A stretch of 64,000 nucleotides of DNA from Oryzias latipes (Eukaryota; Chordata; Actinopteri; Beloniformes; Adrianichthyidae), in assembly GCF_002234675.1 (NCBI RefSeq), contig NC_019868.2, forward strand, positions 27,046,293 to 27,110,292, in the 5' to 3' direction. The position numbers were made by a program, and so were the translations under genes. Positions 26,670 through 38,690 of this stretch are shown one piece after another. Position 1 is the first letter of the stretch, and every line of letters begins with the position of its first letter. Under the pieces are notes generated by a model. It saw nothing but the letters and a program-made list of their open reading frames with translations. It searched no databases and was not told the DNA's origin.

Positions 26670-26990
26670 AAAATATGCTGCAGACCACAAGGTTCCTGCT
26701 CCACTCTATTCTGATGCATCTACCTGCAGTGGAATAGATCCACGTACATCTTTGTTTTCCTCATCTGAGCTGCAATCTGGATCAAAACTGAACGGCTCCA
26801 AATCTGCTCCCCATTTTTTATTGCATCGGTAATGACAGGTTTGGGGTTTATGGGGCTGTAAGCTAGCAGGAGAGAGAGAGAGAGACAGGGGGCGGGGCTG
26901 CTCCATGCCAAATTCTAATGAGCTCCTGCCACTCTGCAGAAACTATGTCTTGGATTTAGATTTTGGCTAAAACAGCAACTTCTTTGAAGC
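26670..26990 (-). repeat. Unclassified dispersed repeat family, copy in minus orientation
   Basis: This is the reverse complement of the family at 17008-17470. Shared words with the 63225-63597 copy include ccacaaggttcctgctcc, atgcatctacctgcagtgg, taatgagctcctgcc and ctctgcagaaactatgtc. Confidence 0.6.
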
Positions 26991-26999
26991 TGAACATGT

Positions 27000-28137
27000 G
27001 TTAAAGGGAGAAATACGCAGCAACTCTTCTAACATTCTGTTTAATGTCAAAAATGACCAAAGCCCCGAAATAACGCAACTTTACTCAATTTTTGATTTAA
27101 AATCTATATAACAGTATAAAAGGTTTACAATGTTAAGATAACGGATGATCGTCTTTTTGTATTTGGTTTTCTTTTATACAGAAAGTGTGTGTGTCTGTGT
27201 GTAGGTCTGTGTTTATGCGTAGGTATGTTTGTTTGTGAATTAGAGAGTTTGTTTTGGGTCAATGAACTTATGGTGTTCAAATGCTTTCATAATTTAAGGC
27301 ACAAGCAGCAAAACCCATGAGACAATGTTGGTACTGTAGTGGCAGGTCCACAGCCCTGCTGTGGGGTGCAGGTAGAATATCAGAAAGGGTCAAGTGTGGG
27401 TGTGCTGAGAGTCCCTCCGAGCCCCTGAAATGCTTAAAACACCATCATATGGTATATATCTATTGAATATGTCTTACAAGTTTTCTGTTGAATGCTTTTC
27501 CTGACACTTTCCACTGCATTTACCGGACTAGGGACAGGCACAAGCAGGACACTGGTCTGAGCCCTGTTGAAGCTGCATTTATCTTTTATTTTTTTGTATT
27601 ATATTAACTTTTTGTTTGTGGCGCTTTTTGTGTGTTTCTGGCTTTTTTGTGATTTTGATCTCTTTAGTTAGTTGGGAATTTTTGCGGGCCATCACATTTG
27701 GGGGGGGGGGGGGGGGTGCAGAGAGGGCACCCCCCCCCCCACTCCCCCCTTTGCCCATGCACTCATCCAGCCTTGTCCACTGCTGTACAGCCCAGATGTA
27801 AACAAGAACAAAAAACAAAGGTAGGAGTTTCTTATCGAAAGGTGGAGCACCTTTAAGAAAGGTGATAAAGTTTCAGTTGGGTACTTTATCTATAAATGAA
27901 CGTCACTTTTGCGCTCTCATCTAACGGCTGCTCTGCTTGTGACTTCATGACACGTTTACAGAACAGATGAAGGCTGGTGACGCATTCTTTAAAATCCCGC
28001 TCTGGTTCTCCATTTACGTCATTCTTTTCATACTTGTATGAACGTTTTATTTTTATTTTTAAATCTTTTATTTGTTTTGTGTTTATAGTGGCAAATGGAC
28101 TTTGAGTCGGTAATAAAGCTTCTTCTTTGGTCTATTT
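27000..28137. other. Intergenic, contains a paired G-run/C-run patch
   Basis: No gene is seen. A 17-base G run (27700-27716) is followed 20 bases later by C-rich sequence (27731-27750), which could form a G/C hairpin. A TG-rich patch is at about 27186-27240. Confidence 0.4.
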
Positions 28138-28470
28138 TCAAAGCATTCCCAGTGGGTTTTTTTTTTAATTCTGATGATGTCGTTTTTTTAAAACTGGTGT
28201 CGTTTTCAAGAAAGTTTCTGCAGAGGGGTCGGAGTTCATTAGAAACTTGCGTTAAGTAAGTCCGCCCCTGCTTCCCGACATTTTTTTGTTTACAATTTCT
28301 CCCGCTAGCTTACAGCCCCCCTTTCAATGGAAATGTTTTTGTCTCCATCTGATTCACAGCGATTTCAATTAATGAATTAACTCAGAAATGCTTAATGTCC
28401 TTTCTATATGTCCTCTATCATGACAAAAACACCAAAAACGTTATTTTCATCGAGTGGGTCTTTGAAACCT
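28138..28470 (+). repeat. Unclassified dispersed repeat family, copy in plus orientation
   Basis: It begins cattcccagtgggttttt and shares ctggtgtcgttttcaag, ttctgcagagg, tcacagcgatttcaatta and caccaaaaacg with the copies at 17008 and 36365. Its start matches, in reverse complement, the end of the 63225-63597 copy (ccactgggaacgctt), which helps to define one end of the element. Confidence 0.6.
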
Positions 28471-28879
28471 TCATCCTGATTGTGATGGCCGCCCTCTTCT
28501 TTCAACTTTGAAAAGTTAGCAGCCCATTCGCATGAGCCACTGAAAGTCTTGACAGAAAAGCCTGTTTTGTGTGAATAAAAAGGGAAATGTGTGGAGGATG
28601 AATCAGAATAGATCCATAGACGGTGTCCTTCTTCCACTCCGTTTATGATAGATGTTTTAAAATAGCTCAGAGTGATGAGCAGATCTCTCACCTTTCACCT
28701 TAAATATGGCGCAGCTCAGAAAAAAAAAGCACCTTTTCTGTCTGGATGAATAACCCAAATCAAGTTGGGATGAAACTCCGAAGCGCGCGCCTGGAGTGTG
28801 CCCGTGTTGGGTGGAGGGGCTGTTGGGGGGGGGGGGGGGGGGGGGCAGATGTTTAAGCATGGATGAGGTTGGAGGAGAA

Positions 28880-29490
28880 GAAGAGGAGTGTCTCGCTGCA
28901 TGTGTCTACGCTGATTGACGTCACAGACGCCCACTCATTTCCATCTCGTCTGCGTGCGCGGAGAGAATAGACTCCCATCATCCGCATCCATCTCCTCTCC
29001 TCTGCACGCGGCGCTCTTTCTTTGCCCCCCCCCCCTCCCCCCCCTCTCCTTCCTTCCCCTCTCCGTCACCTCCCGGTCCTCTTTCTCTCTGTCGTCCTGC
29101 CTCTTCCTCCCATCCACTCGTGTTCTTCCCACCCCCGTAGAGAGCAACGGATAAACACAAACAGTTTAAGACAGCCAGACAGCGACGTCCTCGCGGAGCG
29201 GCGTAAGTTATTATTAGAAACTTGCCAGAAAACATCTGCTCATTTCGAGCCCCACCAAAGTCCGCGCGGGTCTCTTTGACTCGGGATTTCTCACCAGGAA
29301 CGCGCCCGTGTGTACCTGTTGGCACGTTGGCGTGTGTGCGTGTTTCCCGGCGCGCGCGCGTCTTTTGTCCTTTTCGCTTTTTACGCATGAGCGAAAGGAG
29401 CCCGTGACGTTCTTTCCACAACAATTGCCCATCCACATTCACACGGCGACATCTCCGCTGACGACAGGACGTGATTAAAATCGTTTCCTC
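28880..29490 (+). promoter_or_regulatory. Orphan CpG-rich island with a candidate noncoding first exon
   Basis: This block is rich in CpG and cytosine, unlike its flanks, and includes agcggcgtaagttatt at about 29196-29215, a good splice donor (GGC|GTAAGT). A 21-base G run lies just upstream (28825-28845). No protein-coding gene starts here on either strand. It lies between the TENT5 3' end and the HMGN 3' end, so it may be the promoter of an unannotated long noncoding RNA. It could instead be a regulatory island of a neighbour. Confidence 0.4.
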
Positions 29491-30107
29491 GTGAAAGGTC
29501 ATCTTCATTCGTTTGTCAGAGATGATCCCACCCCAACACAAACACGCACATACGCACACACACACACACTCCCACATCTGAAGAGAAACAAACTAACAAA
29601 GCAAAACAAAAAGCAGGTATGTGCAAACATGGTCCTTGACCAGAATGATTTGGACAGAAGAGCACCCACGGCGTTAAAAGTTATATTCCAACAAAACATG
29701 CAACCATGAGTCTCATAGTCGCTTTAGGCCCCAACAGGCAACTGTGTCTGCGTCCATGTGATCCTTGCAAAGATTCAAAACCCTATTTTTAGATGTTCGA
29801 GATGATTTTTTTTTACCAGTTTTCAAGTTGCTTTAACTTCTCTTTGCTCCACACCTTTCCAAACTTTTCTTTCAATCTGTACAGCCAAGAATATTTGTCT
29901 CCTCAAGATCTAACAAAAAAAGGAAATTATTGTTATTAAAATGAGTCAAAATCCTTTTGCTCCAGTCTTGACAATAGAAAAACTTGAGTTCAGACTAAAA
30001 AGAACTCAAATTTCTCAGTAATCTATAGTTTAAAATATGGATGCCATTTTACAGTTCAATAAAAGTTAGACTGGCATTGATTGTCATTATTTTTGGAATC
30101 AAAAATC
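29491..30107. other. Intergenic, no gene seen
   Basis: It contains a CA-rich microsatellite at about 29540-29570, followed by AT-rich sequence with no open frame of interest. Confidence 0.4.
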
Positions 30108-30109
30108 TA

Positions 30110-31543
30110 CAGTCAGGTCCATAAATACTGGGACAGCAACACAATTCCAACATTTTTGGCTCTATACACCACCACAATGGATTTGAAATGAAACGAACAA
30201 GATGTGCGTCAACGGCAGACTGTCAGCTTTATTTTCAGGGGAATTTACGTCCAGATCAAGGGAGCGGTGTAGAAATCACAACAGTTTGCATATCTGCTTC
30301 CCGCTTGCTAAGGAACCGAAAGTTATTGGGACAGAACATAAATCAAACATTCACTTTTTAATACTTGGTTGCAAATCCTTTGCAGTCAACTACAGCCTGA
30401 AGTCTGAAACGCATAGACATCAGCAGACGCCGGGTTTCATCCCTGAATAATGCCAGGCCTTCAGTTCCTGCTTGTTCTTGGGGCCTTTTCCCTTCAGTTT
30501 TGTCTTCACCAAGTGAAACGCATTTTCAATTGGATTCAGGTCAGGTGATTGACTTGGCCATTGCATATCATTCCATTTCAGTCCCTTAAGAAGTCCTTGG
30601 TTGCTTATGCAGTATGCTTTGGGTCATTGTCCATCTGCACCGTGAAGCGCCGTCCAACGAGTGCTGAAGCCTTTGGCTGAATATGAACCAGAAACATTTC
30701 CGAATTCATCCTACTGCTTTTGTCATTCACATCAATAAATACAGGAGAACCAGTTTCATTAGCAGCCATACATGCCCACGCCATGACATTACCACCCCCA
30801 TGCTTCACTGATGAGTTGCTACTGTGTGCTTAGGACCAGTTCATTTCCTTCTCTTCCATCCCTCTGGTACAAGTTGGTCTCATCTGCCCGTAGGACATTT
30901 TGCCAGAACAGTGAAGACTGTTTTAGACGTCGTTTGGCAAACTCTTCCTGTTTTTGAGGCTCACCAATGGTTTCCATCTTGTGGTCAACCCTCTGTATTC
31001 TGGTGAAGTCTTCTGTTGATTGTCGACTTCGACACACACACACACACACCTACCTCCTGGAGGGTGTTCTTGTTTGGACCAACTTTTGTGACGGGCGTTC
31101 TCCTCACTGGGGACAGAATACTTCGGTCAGTTGTTTTCCGTGGTCTTTATCAGCCCAATGATGGCCTGCTTCACTGATACTGACAGCTCTTTGGATCTCA
31201 TCTTGAGAGGTGACAGCAGCAGATTCCAAATGCATACAGCACACCTTAAAAATTCTGGACCTTTTATCTGCTCATTGTAATTGGAATGCTGAGGGAATAA
31301 CACACACCTGGCCGTGGAACAGCTGAGAGGCCAATTGGCCCATTACTTTTGGTTCCTTAACAAGTGAGAGGCACAGATGCAAACTGTTCCTGCACCGCCC
31401 ACCTGATCTGGATGTAAATACCCTCAAATTAAAGCTGACAGTCTGTAGTTAACGCACACTTTGTTCGCTTCATTTCAAATCCATTGTGGTGAGCCAAAAA
31501 TGTTGGAATTATGTCCCTGTCCCAACATTTATGGACCTGACTG
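30110..31543 (-). mobile_element. Tc1/mariner-type element with complete inverted ends
   Basis: The left end begins cagtcaggtccataaata and the right end is its inverted counterpart (tatttatggacctgactg-like, reading atttatggacctgactg). Both are flanked by TA (30108-30109 and 31544-31545), the Tc1/mariner target site. The inverted repeats extend roughly 85 bases. The 1434-bp length fits the class. Transposase coding sequence lies on the minus strand but is broken. Confidence 0.85.
30605..31050 (-). pseudogene. Tc1-like transposase remnant
   Basis: Two minus-strand frames carry transposase pieces. One (31049-30819) contains SSLFWQNVLRADETNLYQRDG, covering the region of the second catalytic acidic residue (DE). 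The other (30808-30605) contains MKHGGGNVMAWACM and ends QMDNDPKHTA, the region of the catalytic Asp before DPKHT. The frames are separated by a stop or shift, the N-terminal DNA-binding part is degraded, and a CA microsatellite (about 31033-31050) interrupts it. It is inactive. Confidence 0.8.
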
Positions 31544-31559
31544 TAGATTTATACTCTTA

Positions 31560-31985
31560 AAAATAAGGGCCGGTGCCAGGTGTGGAGGGCTGGGGACCTT
31601 GAAGGACCCAAAACGCAGAGATGGGAGGCACATGGTTCCAGGGCAACGGGTTTATTCACAAACAAAAGGCGCTGCTAAGCAGGGAAACAAAACTAAAACT
31701 CACTGCTGGCATAGCATGAACACAAGGTATGAAGGGAGTCAGGGAAGAGACGTTAATGGACCAGCACGAGAGGACGGCAGAGACAAGACTTAAATACAAA
31801 CAGGAATGACAAGACACAGGTGAACAAGATCAGGAGAGATTGGGACTATGGGAATAAAACTCAAAAGCATGACAAAAGAGGAAACCTTTCAAAATAAAAC
31901 AGGAAACAGAACTCAAACATGACAGAACAAGATAGAAAGCAAAAACCAATACAAAGAAACCCAAACCATGACAGCTGATTTACTA
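31560..31985. repeat. Probable unclassified dispersed repeat
   Basis: A purine-rich, non-coding block with phrases such as gggcaacgggtttattcac, gacttaaatacaaacagg and aggtgaacaagatcagg resembles ends of fish retroelements seen elsewhere. There is only one copy in this window, so the assignment is weak. Confidence 0.35.
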
Positions 31986-32928
31986 TGATGAGCCAACTTA
32001 TACTAGGATAGTATCCTCATTTTGTTCATACTTTGTTCTAAAATGAGTCACTTTCTCATATTACACCAGGTTTTTGTCATTGTAATCAAAATGAACTATG
32101 GGTACATAAAAACTCCAAAAATACAAGAGCTAGCAAAAAGTACTACTATGTTAAGTACCAGTTATTTTTTAGCTTATTTTTTCTCTTGTGTGGGACTCTT
32201 TGTTTCTAGATTTTGATATCTTATAAGTTTTCTGGTTAAGTTAAAAAAACCTGCTGCATGTACAGATCCTTTGACTACCTTCTTGTGATTTTCCTCTTTA
32301 GTTTAGAGCTCTTTTCATTTTTTCAACTACACTGAAAAGATTTACTTAAGAAAATCCTTGTAACAATTTGCACTAACAATGAAGTACATTTTACTGCATT
32401 TATGAACATGAAAGCTTCCAAAAACAATCTAAGATTTACTCACTTCCACAAGTCACATTATGATACTATCTTAGGTAAAAATTACTTAGTGATTTTTCTA
32501 TTTCATGGCCCATTTACTTAATAATATTAAATAAAACATGACTTCATGTTCTTCATGATTTCATGTTGTTTTACAACTACCGGTGTAAGTGTGGCTCTGT
32601 CTAATGTCTGAAGTTACACTTAAGCTATAGTGTCAGAGCTTTTAGTTGACGCGTCCTTCTTAAATGAACTTCCACAGTTCAAATTATTAGTTTTTTAGAT
32701 GTTTAATTCCAGAAAAGGTCGTTACAAAAAATGTAAATACAAAAACATACCGTATAAACATAAGAACTTTAAAGTACGGTCAAAAACTAGTGCCGTCTAG
32801 GCTCTGCAGCTTCACAAAACTAACGAAATCTGGCTACATCTTACATCTCAGCCAATGGAACTGCTGGGCTCCTAGGTTGACCTAGTCTTTTGCAAATCCA
32901 GTAAAAAAAAACGTTGTAGGCTGTTCAA
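31986..32928. other. Intergenic, AT-rich, no gene seen
   Basis: There is no open frame of interest and no recognised repeat. Confidence 0.4.
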
Positions 32929-33981
32929 CCCTTGTCCTATCCAAGGCTTTTTAACATTGGGATTTGGGTCATCTAGACCAGTGTTTTTCAACCAGTGTGC
33001 ACACTAGTGTGCCGTGGGAAATTGCCCTCATTAACTGATCTAAAAACATTTTCCATCTCCAGGATTTCAGTTCTGTGTTCATCCAAACAGGTCCTGATAA
33101 AACACTGAGGAGTTACGAATATAAAAGATCATAAAATACTTTTTCTTTGCGTTTATTTTATTTTATTTAAGACATTTTGATGTCTTTATGTCTTAATTCA
33201 GCTGCACCTTCGGCTGTATTTTGGAAAAGTCCCGTCCCTTTAACTGTCTCCACCAATCATCCCTGGGGGCTTAATCACATGTCATCGGTCTGACCAATCA
33301 GAAGTGGTTAAAGTCTTCACTTCCTTGTCCCGATTTAGCTCGTAAAGTCGCTCAGTTCTAACAAAAATACCAGCTAAAGCTCGTCTTTAGCGGTGTAGCT
33401 TTCCACAGAATCCGGTATCAGACCGTGGAACAAGTGAACAAAACAATGAAGCTCCGAAAAGCGATCTTTTGCCGTTTTATGCACTACATCTCCCATGATG
33501 CATTGGGTTGTGAGAGTGACAGCGCACAAGGAGATCTGTTGTTAAACGTCTTGAAACCAACGAACACACAACAAACTGTTTTTAAATCTTCTAACTTAAC
33601 TTTTATTGCATCTTTTAGAAAAAAAACAGCTGCAGTTTCCAGCTTTTTCTGTAACGATTATCTCAAAAATGCATGTGAGATTGTGGAGGGGCTGTAGATC
33701 AATACAGACCATGAGTTTCTCCTTGTTTTTTTTTAATTTTTGGATGCTGGTGTGCCGCGGGATTTTTTTTAAGGTTAAAGTGTGCCGTGGCTCAGAAAAG
33801 GTTGAAAAACACTGATCTAGACCCACTACACAGAGCTCTAAACCTTTTTTCTTCAATGATTTGTGATCTTCACTGGTGTCCATGGATTACATGAAATCTT
33901 TCCACCTTTATCCACCTTTGTCATGGTAGGGAGAACACGTCATTGTAAGGGGGGGGGGGGTCATCTAAGACAGCACAAGGG
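32929..33981. mobile_element. piggyBac-type MITE (copy 4), split by a hAT element
   Basis: The ends are cccttgtcctatcc (32929) and agcacaaggg (ending 33981), followed by TTAA at 33982-33985. The left TTAA has mutated to ttca. Its body (atctagaccc, gatttgtgatcttcactgg, ccatggattacatgaaat) matches the copies at 35909, 45214 and 57700. The body is interrupted by the 836-bp element at 32979-33814. Confidence 0.8.
32979..33814. mobile_element. Non-autonomous hAT element nested in the MITE
   Basis: Terminal inverted repeats are cagtgtttttcaacc (start) and ggttgaaaaacactg (end). Both sides carry a perfect 8-bp target duplication, atctagac (32971-32978 and 33815-33822), which is diagnostic of hAT insertion. 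The subterminal sequence on both sides includes gtgccgtgg. There is no transposase ORF. Confidence 0.88.
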
Positions 33982-34454
33982 TTAAATGGCTCTAACAACC
34001 GGTATGAAGCTCATTGAGACAACTGTTGTTGTAATACTGGGCTAAAATAAGTCAAATAAATTATTCAGTTCAATTTTATATAAATAGAATTGAATTAAAA
34101 TGTATAATACTTTACTAAAGAAGGAATTGAAAATATTAAATTTACACTGAGCTATTGCTGTAACTATGACATGTACTTTCTTATTAACCTTTTTTTGCCA
34201 CAAATTGAGTAAATTTAACTGATTTTCAAATATATTTTCCCCAACCCCATCTCCACAATAAATAAAACAAAAACCATATAATTTAATCGTTTTAGATTTA
34301 CTCCAACACAACACCATTAAACAAACTTATGCTAGCGGCTTCGTTTTCAATACTTGTGTTTTAGGGAGAGAATAGTTGAATCAAGTACCACTAAAAGTTT
34401 GTGAAAAACTTCAAATGTGTAGCGAAGTCTTCAAGGGTATTCCAAGTTCAGCCC

Positions 34455-34565
34455 ACAAATCAAATCGAATCAAATCAAATCAAATCAAATCAAATCCAAC
34501 TTTATTTATATAGCACTTTTCATTTGGAACACAACACAAAGTGCACCCCATGAGCCGAGCCCAGG
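34455..34565 (-). repeat. AATCA satellite tail joined to a LINE 3' end
   Basis: About seven units of aatca (34462-34495) are followed by ctttatttatatagcactttt. Read on the minus strand this is the usual 3' end of an L2-like LINE (aaaagtgctatataaataaag) followed by a short tandem tail. It is a 5'-truncated insertion in minus orientation. Confidence 0.6.
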
Positions 34566-35900
34566 CTTCTGCAGTATCTAGACAATGGGAATGGATCTCT
34601 TTTCCCTTAAGAACAATTTAAACATTTTTTAACTGGATCTTTTTCAGTAGAATGGACAACCAAGGTTTTCATGATGTCCGCATCCTTCTGTAACAAAAAG
34701 AATTTGACAATTACATTAAAAGGCAGGGGATGATGTGAGAATCTATGGTGTAAAATCTCCTTATGCAATTTCTCCTGACAAATGTATACGTATAAAGTAC
34801 AAGGCTGGAACAACAGCAGACATTCATGAGACACTAAATATTTGTTGCAGGCAAGGTCGTCTTAAAGGCCGGTTTGATGCAAGATTCCCTTTTTGGAAGC
34901 TTCTATTTTGTTCTAATGTCATTCCTTCATCAAAAACGTGCCTGGAACGGTTTTGCTAATTCAACATGTCATTTTAGAACAATTTACAATTTCTCCTGAC
35001 AAGAATTCATTCTGGCCGAGAATCTAAAATTGGATTCCTGCATCAGAACTCTTGTACGTACGCATGTGCCAAATGCGTCTATACTTCCTTTCCAAAAGAT
35101 TTTACTTTTACCGCTCAAGGATGTCCTTTCAGATGTTAACCACAATTATTATTTCTAAAAATATTTTAAAAAATGACAAAGTTTATGTTCAAGACGACAA
35201 AAACAAACTAAAAAGTGATACTTTGGTGGAAAGGGAAATGACGGAGGATCTGCACCTCTCATAACAGTCGTGTCTGGGAAAGCTTGGAAACAAGTCGTTT
35301 CTTTTCAAACATCCACCTGCTACACCACGATAGACCACATCCCAGAATTGATCGACGAAGAAAATTGTCCGGACCAAAATAATCCAAGTGTGAAAGTGCA
35401 CTTAAAGTGTTTTGAACCGCTGTCTGCGCATTGAAGACTCCATATTTTAAATCCAACCCAAGTTGGACCAAACTTCAAGGTTAAAAAAGGACTAACTTTT
35501 AAATGAAACCAACATAACCCCCAAAATTCGTAGTGTAGTGCTCTGAAAAGTACCCCCCCCCAAAAAAAAGATGCCCCTACATTAAAAATCCCATGAAGAA
35601 ATAATCCAAGTGTGTTGGCTTATGATATAAAATGTATAGTTGGATTGTCTCCTCTTGTTATTTTTGCAAAATAGTGTGAGATCTGTGTGACAATTTTATT
35701 TTTACTGTAAGTGCCACCCAGCTTTTTATTTTTTTAATTGAAAGACTCTGAAGTTATTCTCTTGGGTTATTTCCATTCAATCCTTGGTAATTCATGGGAT
35801 GTATTTTTGGGTCACTTTTTGGGTCATTTTGACCCAATGTATGTTTTTTCTTGAGTTTTTTAAAACAACAAAAAGTTAGTTTCCTTTTTAACGTCGGCGC
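34566..35900. other. Intergenic, AT-rich, no gene seen
   Basis: Several frames of about 70 codons show no similarity to known families. The stretch at about 35810-35840 (gggtcactttttgggtcattttgaccc) contains gggtc/gaccc inverted words of the kind seen in fish MITE ends. Confidence 0.4.
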
Positions 35901-35908
35901 TCGGTTAA

Positions 35909-36113
35909 CCCTTGTGCTATCTTAGATGACCCCACCCTTACTTTGACGTGTTCTCCCTACCATGACAAAGGTGGATAAAGGTGGAAAGATTTCATGTCAT
36001 CCATGGACACCAGTGAAGATCACAAATCATTGAAGAAAAAAGGTTCAGAGCACTGTCTAGTGGGTCTAGATGACCCAACTCCCAATGTTAAAGTGTCTAG
36101 GATAGCACAAGGG
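35909..36113. mobile_element. piggyBac-type MITE, copy 1 (intact ends)
   Basis: The ends are CCCTTGTGCTATC and GATAGCACAAGGG, perfectly inverted, flanked by TTAA at 35905-35908 and 36114-36117, the piggyBac target. It is 205 bp long with no coding capacity. It shares its body with the copies at 32929, 45214 (opposite orientation) and 57700. Confidence 0.88.
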
Positions 36114-36364
36114 TTAAAGACAACCCAACTTGAGTGTAATTATGGAGGTTTTAGTGTGTAGTCGCTGTATGGCTGAGGTTAGACATTAAACAATGCATTT
36201 AAAGACAATTAAAACAATATTGATTGAAAATAGATTATATAATATACCTACTGTTGGTGACATCATCTCTTTTCATGCATTACATGGCCTCCTCAGAAAC
36301 AGTGCTTCAAAGTTCCAATCATCTTTTCTTGTGTGGTAAAAGTGTTTGCAGTTGTCTTTTAATT

Positions 36365-36870
36365 ATGATTTTTGCGGGGTGTTGTTATTTTTTTTGCGAG
36401 AATCAAAAAACATGTTGTTTTCTAGGACATAGTTTCTGCAGAGTGGCAGTAGTTCAACAGAAATTTCCCTCTCAGCTGTGGGTGAGCTGGTGTACAATGA
36501 TCCATCTCTCATTTCCCATCATCCCTCTGTTTTTTACACTCTTTTTTTTAGCTTACAGCACCTCACACCCCCAAGCTAAAAAAAAAGGCATTTTGCAACC
36601 TGTCGTAGATATGTAGCCGTATACTTTTGAGCCAGATGCCACCTCGGGCGAGGAAAACAAAGACATTCATGGATCTAGTCGTCCACAAGTGGACATACCA
36701 GAATGGATCTTGTAGCCCGCCGACTGTAGCCCCCCTTTATGCAGCGCCATCTTTTCATCTGCTCCTGATTCACAGCGATTTGGGAAAAGGAATACTCAGA
36801 AATGCAGTTTTAAGCCCAATTTTAATAATACATGTCCTCAATCACGAGCGAACCAAAACCAGCAGTTTTC
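36365..36870 (+). repeat. Unclassified dispersed repeat family, copy in plus orientation
   Basis: It shares tctaggacatagtttctgc, ctctcagctgtgg, cttacagcac, gtctgctcctgattcac (here catctgctcctgattcac) and agaaatgcagttttaagcc with the copies at 17008 and 28138. Confidence 0.6.
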
Positions 36871-36879
36871 ATAGGGATG

Positions 36880-38690
36880 AGTAGTTCCAAACACACACTG
36901 AAAGGTGTGAGAAAATAAAGTATGATGTGAAAATTTGGTGGTATTATTATTATTTATTTTTGTCTCCTTTGAGAAGTTTTCTTACTGCTGCGGGTCACAG
37001 GAGCCAAAGACAGTAAAGGACGAGCAGACAGACTGGCAGATGGTCAGATAGACAGATAAGCAGGCAGGCGAACCTTCAGTTCAGACATGAAATAATGCTG
37101 CGGGCTGATTAGCGCGCTGATGCCCGATATAGGAGAGAGCGGTGCGTCTGCGTCTTAGTGGCCTATCAAAGCCGTTAATGAGTCTGAGGGCAGATCACAG
37201 GAGAGGGGATAAATGGACGGATCAGTAAAAGGTGTAGCAGCTGAGCACTATCACAAGGACAGATGATGAAAGGAGGTTGTGCACAGGAGATCCAAAATAA
37301 TAATAATAAAACTTTGAGCCGGATCAATATCATTGTGGCGCATCAAATATATCAGTCTTATCAATTTCTCAGCTGGATTTCTCACCTGCTTCTATAACCA
37401 AATGAGTAATAAAAAGTACTAAACAGATGTTTCCTGAGGCCAGAAAGCATGAAGGAGGAGCAGGAGGACTTAAAAAAACAACCTTTGAAGCCAATTTTCA
37501 TTGAGAAATGTGTGACTCATCCCTTATCGTTTATCAGTGATTCATACGCGCCTAATGTATGCCTCGGGAAAAATAGTAACATCTTTAATGCGCCAGTTAA
37601 TAAAATGTGGGCTTAATAAAAGCTCCACCGCATGGAGGATGGGAGGGGGAAGGCTGAGAGTATGCGAGCGCTTCCGCGTGGCAATGCCGCCATCTAGTGG
37701 CGCCGTGCGTAATGACGCGTTTCACAACAGAAGGAAACGTTTTAGACAAAATGGAGCCCGGCGCTCGGCCATGACAATGCAGGTCAGAGTGGCTGCAAGT
37801 GCGCAACGCATCCGCAGAAGATGCATGAGAATGGAGAAAAATAACCAGTGAAGGCAGAATTAGTCTAAAAAACAAAAAACTGAACGAATGGTTTGCGTTT
37901 GAACAGGAACTGGAGGTGGGCCTGCTGCAGGCAGCAAGGGGCTGCACACAAATGCCCTCTGCAAGAAGGGGACCGCGCTCCACTTTCGCTTTATGTGCCC
38001 TCACAGAGGAATGCAACTCGCAAAATATGCAATAAGAATTTTGGCAGTTGCAGGAAATAATGCAAGACCCCCCCACCCCCATGCTGTCAGCACCGGAAGC
38101 TAATGCAGAGCATTGAAAAGCCCAGAAAGAGCAGTGTGTTTGCCCAGTCGACTGCATTCAATGTCTCAGCCCTTCAGCTGCATGTCGTCTGTGCAGCTTT
38201 GTGTGTCTGCTCTCCATAGGGATGTCACAGGATGAGACAGAGGCCCACCGGTGGATGCTTGAGGTGAATGTGGGTCACTGGGGTCCAGGAGCAGCTTGAA
38301 GGGGCTGCAGCCTGCTGCTGGCTCAGGTGCATGGAGAGGCTGCTAAGCCTTTCAAGAAATGTATTTTTATAGTCTTATCTTTACTTATTTAGAGTACAAA
38401 AAGTGGGACAAGCAAAAAAGGATTCTGATCAGAGAAAAGATTGAATTACAGACGACAAAAATGTTCATTTTAACCCTCTAAGGTCAGGAAAAGAGGCCTG
38501 TCCAGCGGATATTTCAAAATTTGTAGCGGCAGCTCATCACGCTGGCGTTTTGAAGCTCATCATAAGCCCTTTGTTGTACTTGTGAGGATTACATTTGCTG
38601 CCAGAGATGCTTACAAGGTACTTTTCCGTCCTAAACCCGTCACCGCTTCCGTGTCCAAAGAACAAAACCACAGACGATGATTCGAGGAAA
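36880..38690. other. Intergenic region with possible regulatory blocks
   Basis: No gene is recognised. The segments at about 37080-37260 and 37540-37830 are non-repetitive and CpG-containing, and the latter supports overlapping frames on both strands (104 and 186 codons) that lack any family signature. They may be conserved noncoding elements. Cross-species alignment is required. Confidence 0.35.

Noticed and set aside
34461-34496. Short tandem repeats that might suggest a CRISPR-like array
   Set aside because: Units of five bases without spacers; it is the simple tail of a LINE insertion in a eukaryotic genome.
37537-38157. Overlapping frames of 104 and 186 codons on opposite strands
   Set aside because: No family similarity and no splice structure; treated as possible regulatory DNA.
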